From Bacteroidales bacterium (GTDB lineage Bacteria; Bacteroidota; Bacteroidia; Bacteroidales; Muribaculaceae), in NCBI GenBank assembly GCA_004557825.1, contig SFFL01000007.1, positions 29,528-93,527 of the forward strand: a stretch of 64,000 nt of DNA, written 5' to 3'. The translations under genes and the position numbers were made by a program. The notes below the pieces were generated by a model. The model made no database searches and was not told where the DNA came from. It saw only the letters and a program-made list of their open reading frames with translations. Every line of letters begins with the position of its first letter. The stretch's first letter is position 1. Positions 1 through 7,593 of the stretch are shown piece by piece.

Positions 1-183
1 GAGATAGCTGCCATAGAGGCTAGGCTGGCATCCGGCGATACCGGCAGTGGCGCGGATGCGGCGTCGGGCGAATCTATTTTCGATCAGCACGCACGTCTTC
101 AGCGCAATCTGGAAAACGCTATGTCGGTATGGGAGTTGGCCTCCTCGGAGCACGAGGAGCTGGCAGCCCGTTTCGCCCGTTGA
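1..183 (+). CDS. ABC-F family ATPase, C-terminal end (partial)
   Basis: The reading frame is open from the first base of the window and stops with TGA at 181-183, giving 60 residues of a gene that begins outside. The visible part is charged and helical: it starts EIAAIEARLASG, has a short Gly/Ser/Asp-rich break, then continues FDQHARLQRNLENAMSVWE and ends in ELAARFAR. This matches the coiled-coil tail of ABC-F ribosome-associated ATPases, which typically has a pattern of the form IAxLExxLAxG followed by a helix containing a W-E pair. No nucleotide-binding motif is in view, so the family call rests only on the tail. A different coiled-coil protein is possible. Confidence 0.55.
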   Translation, partial: EIAAIEARLASGDTGSGADAASGESIFDQHARLQRNLENAMSVWELASSEHEELAARFAR

Positions 184-334
184 GCCGACAGTGCATTTCG
201 CCCGCTGATAAGTAGGGTTGTAGCTCCTCAGAAGCGCTTTAGTGGTGCATAGCAGTAAACAATCAAGGCGGTAATTCGGTTATATTAAGGAAGAGCAAAA
301 ATTACTCAGTAAACCTTTATAACTTAATATAACA

Positions 335-853
335 ATGATTACTTCCAAGATTAAATTTACTCCCGAATATGCACGGGATAATGATGTTTTCTATGCCGAT
401 GGTGGCGTGGAAGTGGAGAATCTTACCCCCGAACTCGTTTGGCGTAATCTCACCAATGTCTCGATATGGCCCCGCCTCGACAAAAGCATTGTAGATGCCG
501 GATTTGAGGATGTAGGGCAGTCTGACCCACATCTTTACGATAAAGCACAATTTTATCTCGACCTCGCCGGTGAGCAGAAAGTGCGCGCCAATGTAATATA
601 TTGTGTCGGACCGAAAGATGACCGAGCCGGCAAACTTGCCTATGAGGCTACAGTTTTCGGTAATGATGGTCAGGAACTCTATACATATGTGGCTGAATTT
701 GTAGTGGGCGTGCCCGACAAAAATGGTGTTTTCGATGTAATGGCAGCCATTTCAGGTAAGCTGAAGAAGAATCCCTCGGAGCCGAAGAATCTTGGCGACG
801 AACTGCTTGTCGACCTTCAGAATCTTGCCGACTGGTCGCGCCGCCACCACTGA
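335..853 (+). CDS. Hypothetical protein, possibly SRPBCC-like
   Basis: A 172-residue soluble protein with no signal peptide and no membrane segment. I do not recognise it with certainty. Around residues 28-55 it reads LTPELVWRNLTNVSIWPRLD, which resembles the start of SRPBCC/polyketide-cyclase-like lipid-binding domains, where a helix of the form VWxxLTDxxxWPxW follows the first strand. The rest alternates predicted strands and ends in a long helix, also compatible with that fold. The start ATG at 335 follows an AT-rich leader. It stands alone between the ABC-F gene and a terminator at 895-922. Function unknown; the SRPBCC suggestion is inference from a short motif. Confidence 0.6.
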   Translation: MITSKIKFTPEYARDNDVFYADGGVEVENLTPELVWRNLTNVSIWPRLDKSIVDAGFEDVGQSDPHLYDKAQFYLDLAGEQKVRANVIYCVGPKDDRAGKLAYEATVFGNDGQELYTYVAEFVVGVPDKNGVFDVMAAISGKLKKNPSEPKNLGDELLVDLQNLADWSRRHH

Positions 854-894
854 TACTGCCTCAATTCAGACATATCACAGGTAATGTGAACTAA

Positions 895-922
895 AAAATC
901 CAACGGTTTGTTGGATTTTTTT
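895..922 (+). terminator. Rho-independent terminator
   Basis: A perfect 10-bp stem (AAAATCCAAC at 895-904, GTTGGATTTT at 910-919) with a five-base loop and a run of T. It ends transcription of the 335-853 gene; the symmetric A/T tracts could work in both directions. Confidence 0.85.
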
Positions 923-941
923 GTGTAAATACATACCTTTG
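911..941 (+). promoter_or_regulatory. Bacteroidetes-type promoter for the esterase gene
   Basis: TTG at 911-913 and TACCTTTG at 934-941 are separated by 20 bases, matching the -33 and -7 elements used by the Bacteroidetes primary sigma factor. The -33 element overlaps the upstream terminator. The predicted leader to the ATG at 1025 is about 77 bases. Confidence 0.5.
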
Positions 942-1024
942 TAGAGAAGAATCACCGCTCTTGACTTTTCTTTTTGTTTTTAACCCTAATTGTAGCATAT
1001 ATACCTAACCACTTTAATATTATA

Positions 1025-1915
1025 ATGAAACCAATCCGAATCGCACTTGCCGTATTGGCTGCCGCACTTATTGTGCCTTGCGCCGCTGCAAAGAAAAAGA
1101 CTCCCGCGCAGCCGGTTAAACCCGAACGTGTCACTGTAGTATGGAATAATCACGATGTGAACCCCGACGGCACTCCCGCCGATTCCACAGTGATGTATAT
1201 TTATCAGCCCGTGAAAGAGAAAGCCAACGGCACAACCGTGCTGATGACTCCCGGCGGTGGCTACGGCTTTGTGTCGATGCAGAATGAAGGATATGACTGG
1301 GTGGACTGGTTCAACGACAATGGCTACACTGTGGCTATTCTGAATTACCGTCTGCCTAACGGCGACTTTAAAAAGCCTATCACCGATGCACAGCGCGCTC
1401 TTGGTATCCTGAAGGAGAAAAGCGCAGATCTTGGCATTAATCCCGACCGCATAGGCATTATGGGCTTCTCGGCCGGAGGCCACCTCTCGGCTATCACCTC
1501 GGTGCTCCCTCTGCCCGAAGGTGAAGAGGGTAAAGGACTTGCCCGTCCGGCATTCTCGGTGCTGATTTATCCGGTAATTTCCATGACTCCTCAGCTCACA
1601 CATCACGGTTCACGTATCAACCTGTTGGGCAGCGGTGCCACACCCTCTAAGGAACTTGAATTCAGTACCGAACTGCGTGTGGATGGCAATACTCCTCCCG
1701 CATTTCTGGTGCACGCCAATGACGACGACTGTGTAAATCCCGCCAATTCCATCGCCTACTATCAGGCTATGATGAAGGCTAACCGTCCGGTAGAGATGCA
1801 CATTTTTCCCAGTGGCAGACACGGGTTTGGCTTCTCTGAGAATTTCCCGGGGCACAACAGTATGATTTATGCCCTCGACAACTGGCTGCAGCGCCTTTTC
1901 CCCGCAGATGAGTAA
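1025..1915 (+). CDS. Secreted alpha/beta-hydrolase, acetyl-xylan-esterase-like
   Basis: A 296-residue exported alpha/beta-hydrolase, probably deacylating plant or host glycans in the periplasm. The first 22 residues form a signal peptide ending near PCAAA. An oxyanion-hole stretch PGGGYGFVS lies near residue 77, the nucleophile elbow GFSAGG places Ser at 149, the acid lies in ANDDD (about 233-235), and the His is in GRHGF at about 266. Length and order fit the BD-FAE/acetyl-xylan esterase group of alpha/beta-hydrolases. I chose the ATG at 1025 because it gives a clean signal peptide; an in-frame TTG at 974 would place non-signal residues in front. It converges on the SGNH hydrolase gene with one base between them. 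Substrate cannot be read from sequence. Confidence 0.8.
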   Translation: MKPIRIALAVLAAALIVPCAAAKKKTPAQPVKPERVTVVWNNHDVNPDGTPADSTVMYIYQPVKEKANGTTVLMTPGGGYGFVSMQNEGYDWVDWFNDNGYTVAILNYRLPNGDFKKPITDAQRALGILKEKSADLGINPDRIGIMGFSAGGHLSAITSVLPLPEGEEGKGLARPAFSVLIYPVISMTPQLTHHGSRINLLGSGATPSKELEFSTELRVDGNTPPAFLVHANDDDCVNPANSIAYYQAMMKANRPVEMHIFPSGRHGFGFSENFPGHNSMIYALDNWLQRLFPADE

Positions 1916-1916
1916 T

Positions 1917-2591
1917 CTACTTGATAAAGGCTGCGACCTGACGTGATATTTCGGCCATTCCATCTATGGTGGGGTGGCCGTTTTTCGTGGCGATATTCTT
2001 CACTACGAGCATAGGAATGCCGTAATGCTTGCAGATAGTTTCGGCAGAACTGATGATTTCGGGCTTGTTGCCATCCCAAATCATAAAGTAAATTTTCACG
2101 TTGGGGTAGCGGGCAATTGCGTTTTCCAGCAGTTTGGCCAAAGCAGGACGATAGCTGGCGATGTCGTCTTTGGTGATTCCGGAATATTTGAATTCGCCGA
2201 TGGGAGAATTAGCCCAGGAATCATTTGTGGAGCCGAAAATCAGGATTATGTCGGGCGAACCAAGGTCGAAGATGCGGGTGTTGAAGGAACGGTCGGTGAA
2301 ATCCTCGCCTAAATATCCGGTCGTGGAAATGGTAGAGCCGGAGAAACTGTTGTTGCGCTCCAGCAGGTAACCATTCTCTTTAATCAGACGGTGCCACCAG
2401 GTCTGGTCTACGCGCGAAACGTCGGTCTGTATCGTGTCCTGGTCGGCAAAATACCAGGTGGCGTTGGTAGATGGTTCGTGGAACCCTTTGAATGTGGAAT
2501 ATGAGTCGCCGAGAATCGAAATTCTTTCGCGGGCACCGGAGGTAAATGTGGTGAGAAGCAGAGCTGCGGCGAGCAGAAGATAATGTTTCAT
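1917..2591 (-). CDS. Secreted SGNH/GDSL-family hydrolase
   Basis: A 224-residue exported SGNH hydrolase (esterase/lipase superfamily). The signal peptide covers about residues 1-20. Block I reads ISILGDSYS with the nucleophile Ser30; block III reads GSTNDSW, supplying the oxyanion Asn; block V reads NGHPTIDGM, supplying the His. The residue three before this His is Lys instead of the Asp of the classic DxxH triad, so the acid may come from elsewhere or the enzyme may act as a dyad. It is transcribed toward the esterase and ends one base from it, and both may act on acylated glycans. The promoter side at 2592-2668 is AT-rich without an obvious -7 box. Confidence 0.8.
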   Translation of the reverse strand: MKHYLLLAAALLLTTFTSGARERISILGDSYSTFKGFHEPSTNATWYFADQDTIQTDVSRVDQTWWHRLIKENGYLLERNNSFSGSTISTTGYLGEDFTDRSFNTRIFDLGSPDIILIFGSTNDSWANSPIGEFKYSGITKDDIASYRPALAKLLENAIARYPNVKIYFMIWDGNKPEIISSAETICKHYGIPMLVVKNIATKNGHPTIDGMAEISRQVAAFIK

Positions 2592-2668
2592 GGCTCTAAT
2601 GTGATGCGGTTATAATGATTGTAAAATTTCATACGATATAAATAATACGATTTAAAATCGAATATATT

Positions 2669-3588
2669 GTGCACAGGGGATTTATTGCACTGTCTACTTC
2701 CCTTTTGCGGCCGGCTGATTATCCCTCGGGCATCATAGGCGGGTACCTGCCCAACTTCCCGTCGTTTCGCGATGGTGTGGCCCTCGGACCATATCTTGAG
2801 GAGATTTGCAAAGTGCCGGTGTTCATCAACAACGACGGCGACCTCTTTGCCTTCGGCGAGGCCACCGGCGGCGCTCTCCCGGCGATAAACAAGCGGATTG
2901 CAGATTTAGATGCCATAAAGTGTATAAAAACCTGATAGGCTATACCTTCGGTACCGGTCTCGGTATCGGCGAGGTAATCAACGGCCAGCTCAACACCGGC
3001 AACAACTCCTGTGTGGAAACCTTCTGCCTGCGAGGTAAAACCAACCCCGACAATATCGTGGAGGACTATGCCGCAATCCGTGCCTTCACTCGTGAATATA
3101 AGGCGCTTAGCGGCTACGAAGGCGATGACCTTACCCCCTACGATATTTTTAAAATAGCCGAAGGCGAAAAAGAGGGCAACCCGGAAGCGGCCCGCGATGC
3201 ATTCTCCCGGTTTGGCGAAGTTGCCGGAGATGCATTTGCCACAGCCGTGACACTGTCGGATTCCTTAGTCGTAGTGGGCGGCGGACTTACCGGCGCTATG
3301 AAATATATCCTGCCGAGCCTGCTGAAAGAGATGCGCTCTGACATCGGTACTCTGAGCGGCGACCGCATCGGCCGCCTCCCAATGCGTGTGTTCAACCTCG
3401 ACGATGAAGCTGAATTTGCCAAGTTTGTAGTCGGCGATTCCAGAGAAATCACCATCCCAGGCACCGACCGGAAGGTAATCTACGACCCGATGAAACGTAC
3501 CGGCATAACGGTAAGCAAACTCGGAGCTTCAAAAGCTATCTCTATCGGCGCATATAACTTCGCCCTTTCCCAGCTTGACAAAAAATAA
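2669..3588 (+). pseudogene. ROK-family sugar kinase, truncated and frameshifted
   Basis: Two adjacent reading frames together match the middle and C-terminal part of a Bacteroidales ROK-family sugar kinase. The first (from about 2714 to 2935) carries PADYPSGIIGGYLPNFPSF and FINNDGDLFAFGEATGGALP, the Asn-Asp active-site region. The second continues after a frameshift near 2915-2930 with KNLIGYTFGTGLGIG, the Gly-rich phosphate loop, and runs to the stop at 3588. Homologues have about 100 more N-terminal residues with the first ATP motif; these are missing, and the frame before about 2710 looks unrelated. A one-base loss near 2920 would restore the reading. Both defects together argue for a real pseudogene and not a read error. 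ROK kinases of this kind accompany GAG-degrading loci; see the GH88 stub just downstream. Confidence 0.8.
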
Positions 3589-3626
3589 GACCTTATAATC
3601 AATCATTAAAATTCCTGAATCACATC

Positions 3627-3947
3627 GTGCTGAAAAGTTATTTCAAATTTCTCGTTTTTGCCGCCGTTATCCTGAGCCTGGCCGGTTCATCGTGTAAGGA
3701 AACCGACCACGATATTGGGTTCCAGGTTAACTGCAGTTTCGGCGAGGGGTTGAGTCTGAACGATTCTTCCGACTATAGCCGTATGATGATTGCCGCCGCC
3801 GATACCCTGGCAGCGCGATTCAATCCTCGTGTGGGCTGTATAAAGAACTGGAATAAAAAAGAATTCCCCGCAGATTTTCAGGCACGCTGGGTGCGCTTTT
3901 CTGCCGATGCTCCCTGTCGGGCCACTGCCACCCTTCTTTATAAATGA
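3627..3947 (+). pseudogene. GH88 unsaturated glucuronyl hydrolase, N-terminal stub
   Basis: A 106-residue frame starting with GTG. It has a lipoprotein-like leader (about residues 1-23, LAGSSC). Residues of the form DYSRMMIAAADTLAARFNPR followed by VGCIKNWN match the N-terminal helix of GH88 unsaturated glucuronyl hydrolases, which normally run to about 380-400 residues and hydrolyse the unsaturated disaccharides released by polysaccharide lyases. After KKEFP the match is lost, and the tail (QARWVRFSADAPCRATATLL) looks like the last strand of an unrelated beta-sandwich domain. The simplest reading is an internal deletion joining a GH88 start to another gene's end. The stop lies inside the first copy of a direct repeat at 3937. 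No catalytic Asp remains, so it is surely not an active GH88. Confidence 0.65.
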
Positions 3948-3992
3948 TGGAATAGGATAATATAGTTTTATAAATGATTGAATAGGATAATA
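3937..3992. repeat. Direct repeat, 26-base unit, two copies
   Basis: TTTATAAATGAT, then one variable base, then GAATAGGATAATA occurs at 3937-3962 and again at 3967-3992, differing in that one base. The first copy contains the stop codon of the GH88 stub. Confidence 0.85.
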
Positions 3993-3995
3993 ATA

Positions 3996-4070
3996 GTCTT
4001 ACAATACGTAATAGAGTCTAACAAACGTAATATTGTCTAACAAACGTAATTATAGTCTAACAAACGTTGG
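3996..4070. repeat. Short tandem repeat, four copies of about 19-20 bases
   Basis: GTCTAACAAACGTAAT occurs at 4016 and 4035, with diverged copies starting at 3996 (GTCTTACAATACGTAAT) and 4055 (ending TTGG). The period is 19-20 bases. No coding potential is seen. Confidence 0.8.
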
Positions 4071-4130
4071 GAGGCTGTATCAATAACTTTTTTCGTGCGA
4101 ATGGGTTTTTGATACAGCCTCTTTTATTTT
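4071..4130 (+). terminator. Long inverted repeat with T-rich end, terminator or element end
   Basis: GAGGCTGTATCAA at 4071-4083 is perfectly complementary to TTGATACAGCCTC at 4109-4121, with a 25-base loop, followed by TTTTATTTT. It could terminate transcription arriving from the left. Ends of this type also occur in Bacteroidales insertion elements, but no transposase is present. Confidence 0.6.
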
Positions 4131-4188
4131 GCTTTCTATTTTGACACAGCGCCCGGGTGGTGTTACCCTCCGGTGTGGCAGGGGTGAT

Positions 4189-5868
4189 TTAGGATTGGCT
4201 GGCGATGCGGTTGGCCATCTCTACTGCCACAGAGATGTGAGGGCAGATATGGTCGGCGCCGATGATGCGGTCGATGCCGGCGTGCATGAGCGATTCGCGC
4301 ACATTCTCTTTCACGCCCGAGAGCACCACGTGGATTCCTTCCTGGCGCGAGGAGGTGATAAGTGTTTCAAGATTGTGGATGGCGGTGGAGTCGATGAAGG
4401 GCACTTTTCGCATACGTATGATACGTACTTTCGGTTTTTCGCCGATGGTGGTGCGCATAAGTTCGTCGAATTTAGTGGCCACGCCGAAGAAGAATGGACC
4501 GTTGATTTCGTAGACCTCGACTCCGGGGTGTATGTCGAGCACTTCATGGCGCGACAATTCCGTATCCTCGTCTACTTCGAGCTGGCCGGAATAGGCTTTG
4601 ATTTCAGTGTTCTCCATCACACGGCGCAGGAAGAGGATAACCGCGAGAATCAGACCGATTTCGATGGCGATGGTAAGGTCGAAGATTACCGTCAGGAAGA
4701 AGGTCACGGCCAGCACTGTGATGTCGCTCTTGGGGTTGCTGAAAATCGACCGGATGGTGCGCCAGCCGCTCATATTGTAGCTCACAACGATAAGCACGGC
4801 GGCCAGGCAGGCCATAGGTATGAGATTGATCAGCGGCATCAGGAAGAGGAAAATCAGCAGGAGCACCACGGCGTGAATCACACCGGCTACGGGGGTGCGA
4901 CCGCCGTTGGAGATGTTGGTCATCGTACGGGCGATGGCGCCGGTGACAGGTATGCCTCCGAAAAATGGAACGGCCATATTGGCAATGCCCTGACCAATCA
5001 GCTCGGTGTTGGTGCGTGTGTGAGTGCCGGTGACACCGTCGGCCACGGTCGACGACAGCAGCGACTCGATGGCGCCGAGGATGGCGATGGTGAAGGCCGA
5101 GGGGAGCAGGAGGTTGATGGTGGCCATATCGAGCGTGAAGCTGTGAGGCTCGGGAATGTCGGTGGATAGAGAGCCGAAGCGGTCGCCGATTGTCTCGACG
5201 TGGAGTCCGGGAATCAGCGCTACAGCCAGGGTGACGAGGATGATGGCGATAAGTGCGCCGGGCAGGCGGCGGGAAATCTTCGGTGTGACTATGATGATGG
5301 CCAGCGATACCAGACCCACGCATAGGGTGGTGAGGTCGATGTTGCCGAAGTTAGTGATGTATGCAATCCATTTGGGGATGAATTCCGACGGCACATTGCG
5401 CAGGCCAAGCCCGAAGAAATCGTTGATCTGCGTGGAGAAGATTGTCAGGGCAATACCAGCTGTAAAGCCTACCACAATGGGATAGGGGATGAACTTGATG
5501 ATGGTGCCGAGTTTGAAGAACCCGAGGGCAACCAGAATCACACCGGCCATAAAGGTAGCTATTGCCAGCCCCTCCAGGCCGTAGGTGGCGATGATGTTGT
5601 AGATGATTACTATGAACGCACCGGTAGGGCCTCCGATCTGCACCGTGCAGCCGCCCAGGGCCGACACAAGAAAGCCGCCGATAATGGCGGTGATGAGGCC
5701 GATTGTGGGGCTTACACCGCTGGCGATACCAAAGGCGATAGCCAGAGGAAGAGCCACGATGCCTACTACTATACCGGCCACGAGGTCGGCTCTGAATTTT
5801 TCAGAAGAATAATTGCGGAGAGATGAAAATAGTTTGGGCCGGAAGTCGACCTTACTGTAGAAATTCAT
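4189..5868 (-). CDS. SulP-family inorganic anion transporter with STAS domain
   Basis: A 559-residue inner-membrane SulP (SLC26-type) permease. About residues 28-420 hold the multi-pass transmembrane domain, with the conserved early segment VVGIVALPLAIAFGIASGVS and the downstream QIGGPTGAF. About residues 440-555 form the cytoplasmic STAS domain, with the typical VPFIDSTAIHNLETL loop that carries the conserved Asp-Ser. SulP proteins move sulfate, bicarbonate or organic anions; the substrate cannot be decided here. It is a single gene with its own promoter at 5968-5998. A sulfate export or import role tied to the distant sulfatase locus would be speculation. Confidence 0.93.
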   Translation of the reverse strand: MNFYSKVDFRPKLFSSLRNYSSEKFRADLVAGIVVGIVALPLAIAFGIASGVSPTIGLITAIIGGFLVSALGGCTVQIGGPTGAFIVIIYNIIATYGLEGLAIATFMAGVILVALGFFKLGTIIKFIPYPIVVGFTAGIALTIFSTQINDFFGLGLRNVPSEFIPKWIAYITNFGNIDLTTLCVGLVSLAIIIVTPKISRRLPGALIAIILVTLAVALIPGLHVETIGDRFGSLSTDIPEPHSFTLDMATINLLLPSAFTIAILGAIESLLSSTVADGVTGTHTRTNTELIGQGIANMAVPFFGGIPVTGAIARTMTNISNGGRTPVAGVIHAVVLLLIFLFLMPLINLIPMACLAAVLIVVSYNMSGWRTIRSIFSNPKSDITVLAVTFFLTVIFDLTIAIEIGLILAVILFLRRVMENTEIKAYSGQLEVDEDTELSRHEVLDIHPGVEVYEINGPFFFGVATKFDELMRTTIGEKPKVRIIRMRKVPFIDSTAIHNLETLITSSRQEGIHVVLSGVKENVRESLMHAGIDRIIGADHICPHISVAVEMANRIASQS

Positions 5869-5967
5869 TTCTTTTTTTACCTAAATAATTGTACCTTAGA
5901 AAATTATAGTGTCTTCACAGACATATATCCATTGTCAGCACTGTGTGTGGGAAGTGTTAACAGGGTG

Positions 5968-5998
5968 CAAAATTACGAAAAAAGTTTAAATCCGCAAA
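5968..5998 (-). promoter_or_regulatory. Promoter of the SulP gene
   Basis: On the minus strand, TTTG (5998-5995), a 19-base spacer and TAATTTTG (5975-5968) fit the Bacteroidetes promoter exactly. The predicted leader to the ATG at 5868 is about 95 bases. Confidence 0.6.
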
Positions 5999-6052
5999 AA
6001 TCGCCGGCGACCGCTCCGGCAGAGAAATCAATAGTTGACCGGTGATCGGTAG

Positions 6053-6119
6053 GGTAGATGTATCCTATAATCGGCTGATTAGCCATTAGGTATATGTATT
6101 GTATAAACGGCTGATTAGC
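6053..6119. repeat. Imperfect direct repeat between sulP-type gene and rmuC
   Basis: An approximately 31-base unit at 6053-6083 recurs at 6089-6119; the core TATAATCGGCTGATTAGC / TATAAACGGCTGATTAGC differs in one base. The second copy includes the stop codon of rmuC. Confidence 0.7.
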
Positions 6120-7416
6120 TCTCGGGGAGGCGGCGGGTGTTTTTGGCACCGAGGGCCTGGATTTTCCCGGCGATGCTGAAGAAATTGCCTTTGCCGTCGG
6201 CAAGACGGTTGCGGCATTCGGAGTAAGATTTGCGTGTGGTTTCGAGGGAGCTTTCGATTTTGTCGAGCGACTCTACCACGAGTGAGAATTTGTCGAGCAT
6301 CAATCCGGCCAGACGGCCAATTTCCTCGCTGTTGCGGTTGATGGAATCCTGCTTCCAGAGGCTGGAGAGCATTCTCAGCACCGATATAAGATGTGTAGGC
6401 GATACGATGAGCACGCGCTTGTCGTAGGCTTCCTGCCATAGCCCCGGTTCCAGCTGCATAGCAGCCATATATGCGCTTTCGTTGGGAATGAACATCAGCA
6501 CGAAGTCGAGGCGCTTTTTGCCTACGACATCCTGGTAGCCCTTGGCGGCAAGTTCTGCTATATGCTGACGCACCGACGCCACATGCTTGCGGCCGGCCTC
6601 GCGGCGTTTTTCCACATTTTCCGGCGAATCGTCGGCCGAATAATTCACGAAATCAATAAAGTCGGTGAGCGAAACCTTCGAGTCGATGACCAGGCAACGG
6701 TCGTCGGGGTAATGCACCACCACATCGGCGCGGCCGGTGTGGCCGTCGGCGGTCTGGAGCACTTTCCCATCCTCATTGCGTGTGACCTGCACCTCAAAGT
6801 GCTGCCCTTTGATCAGACCTGACTTCTCAAGAAGTTGTTCCAGAATCATTTCGCCCCAGTCGCCCTGCACCTTAGAGTTGGAGCGGAGAGCGTTGGTGAG
6901 GTCGCGGGCCTCGCGACCAATCGACCGGTTCAGCTCAAAGAGTATCTGCAACTCCTTCTGCAGTGATGCGCGTTCCTTTGCATCGGTGCTGTATGTATCG
7001 CTGACAACCTTGCGGAAATTCTCGATGTTCTCTTTGAGAGGATTGAGAATGTCGCCAAGACGCTGATTGGAAGTCTCGTTGAATTGCTTGGTGGAATTAT
7101 TAAGGATTTCCGTGGCAATATTTTTGAAACGCTCCTCTTGCTGCTGCACAATGGTTTTCATCTGCTCGCGGGATTCCTCGATACGCTTTTCCATTGCCTC
7201 GATTTCGCGACTAAGAGCATCGTTGCGCGTGTGGAGTGCGGCGGCTTCGCTTTGCAGCTCAGCTTCACGGACAACGGCCTGATTTTTCAGCTCGGATTCT
7301 CTCACGGTGGCCTGATTCCTGATTTGGGCTTCACTGCGCATAGCTTTCAGCATAAAGAGCGCTAAAACGATGCATAAAAGAAACAGGACGGAAGTTAAAA
7401 TAATAAGAAATGTCAT
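6115..7416 (-). CDS. rmuC: DNA recombination protein RmuC
   Basis: A 433-residue RmuC homologue. Residues 1-22 form an N-terminal membrane anchor, about 25-110 a charged coiled coil, and about 130-400 the RmuC domain with a PD-(D/E)xK-like core: GDWGEMILEQLLEKSGL, then DVVVHYPDDRCLVIDSKVS, where the Asp and the Asp-Ser-Lys pair are the expected nuclease residues. RmuC limits rearrangement at inverted repeats in E. coli. The gene is divergent from the metal-efflux operon and shares a 177-base control region with it. The stop codon sits inside a direct repeat. Confidence 0.92.
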   Translation of the reverse strand: MTFLIILTSVLFLLCIVLALFMLKAMRSEAQIRNQATVRESELKNQAVVREAELQSEAAALHTRNDALSREIEAMEKRIEESREQMKTIVQQQEERFKNIATEILNNSTKQFNETSNQRLGDILNPLKENIENFRKVVSDTYSTDAKERASLQKELQILFELNRSIGREARDLTNALRSNSKVQGDWGEMILEQLLEKSGLIKGQHFEVQVTRNEDGKVLQTADGHTGRADVVVHYPDDRCLVIDSKVSLTDFIDFVNYSADDSPENVEKRREAGRKHVASVRQHIAELAAKGYQDVVGKKRLDFVLMFIPNESAYMAAMQLEPGLWQEAYDKRVLIVSPTHLISVLRMLSSLWKQDSINRNSEEIGRLAGLMLDKFSLVVESLDKIESSLETTRKSYSECRNRLADGKGNFFSIAGKIQALGAKNTRRLPES

Positions 7417-7459
7417 AATGCAGCAGATGAATAAAGTGGAGGTTTTGGCTCCACGACTT

Positions 7460-7493
7460 CAAAGTTACGAATTTTTCTTAGAAAAATCGACAA
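7460..7493 (-). promoter_or_regulatory. Possible promoter of rmuC
   Basis: TAACTTTG on the minus strand (7467-7460) is a perfect -7 box. The best upstream TTG is 23 bases away, at the long end of the allowed spacing. The leader would be about 38 bases. Confidence 0.4.
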
Positions 7494-7501
7494 TAAATTT
7501 G

Positions 7502-7574
7502 TATCTTTGCAATTTAAATGCAACTGATTTGCATAAAGTAATTCATATTTTTGCACAATAATTTATTGAATTAC
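7502..7574 (+). promoter_or_regulatory. Promoter/operator region of the metal-efflux operon
   Basis: Two -7-like boxes are visible, TATCTTTG at 7502-7509 and TATTTTTG at 7546-7553, neither with an ideal -33. Two palindromes overlap them. The first is TTGCAATTTAAATGCAA at 7507-7523, symmetric in all but one base pair. The second is GTAATTCA (7538-7545) with TGAATTAC (7567-7574), bracketing the second box. This looks like an operator for a repressor, plausibly metal-responsive given the genes behind it; the regulator is not in the window. Confidence 0.5.
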
Positions 7575-7593
7575 TCTAAAAATTTAGAAAGTA

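Noticed and set aside
974..1024. TTG start extending the esterase N-terminus by 17 residues
   Set aside because: The ATG at 1025 gives a proper signal peptide; the extension does not.
3996..4070. Tandem repeats considered as a CRISPR array
   Set aside because: The unit is about 16 bases with 3-4 base gaps, so there are no spacers, and no cas gene is near.
4071..4130. Inverted repeat considered as an intact insertion sequence
   Set aside because: Only about 50 bases, no transposase and no visible target-site duplication; kept as a terminator-like hairpin or element remnant.
4129..5169. Long open frame on the plus strand, 346 codons, His/Asp/Gly-rich
   Set aside because: It is antisense to the clear SulP gene and its composition is the reflection of that gene's codon bias; no domain is recognisable.
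4189..5868. SulP transporter as a dedicated sulfate exporter for the sulfatase PUL
   Set aside because: It is 36 kb from the PUL with its own promoter; SulP substrates vary and no shared regulation is visible.
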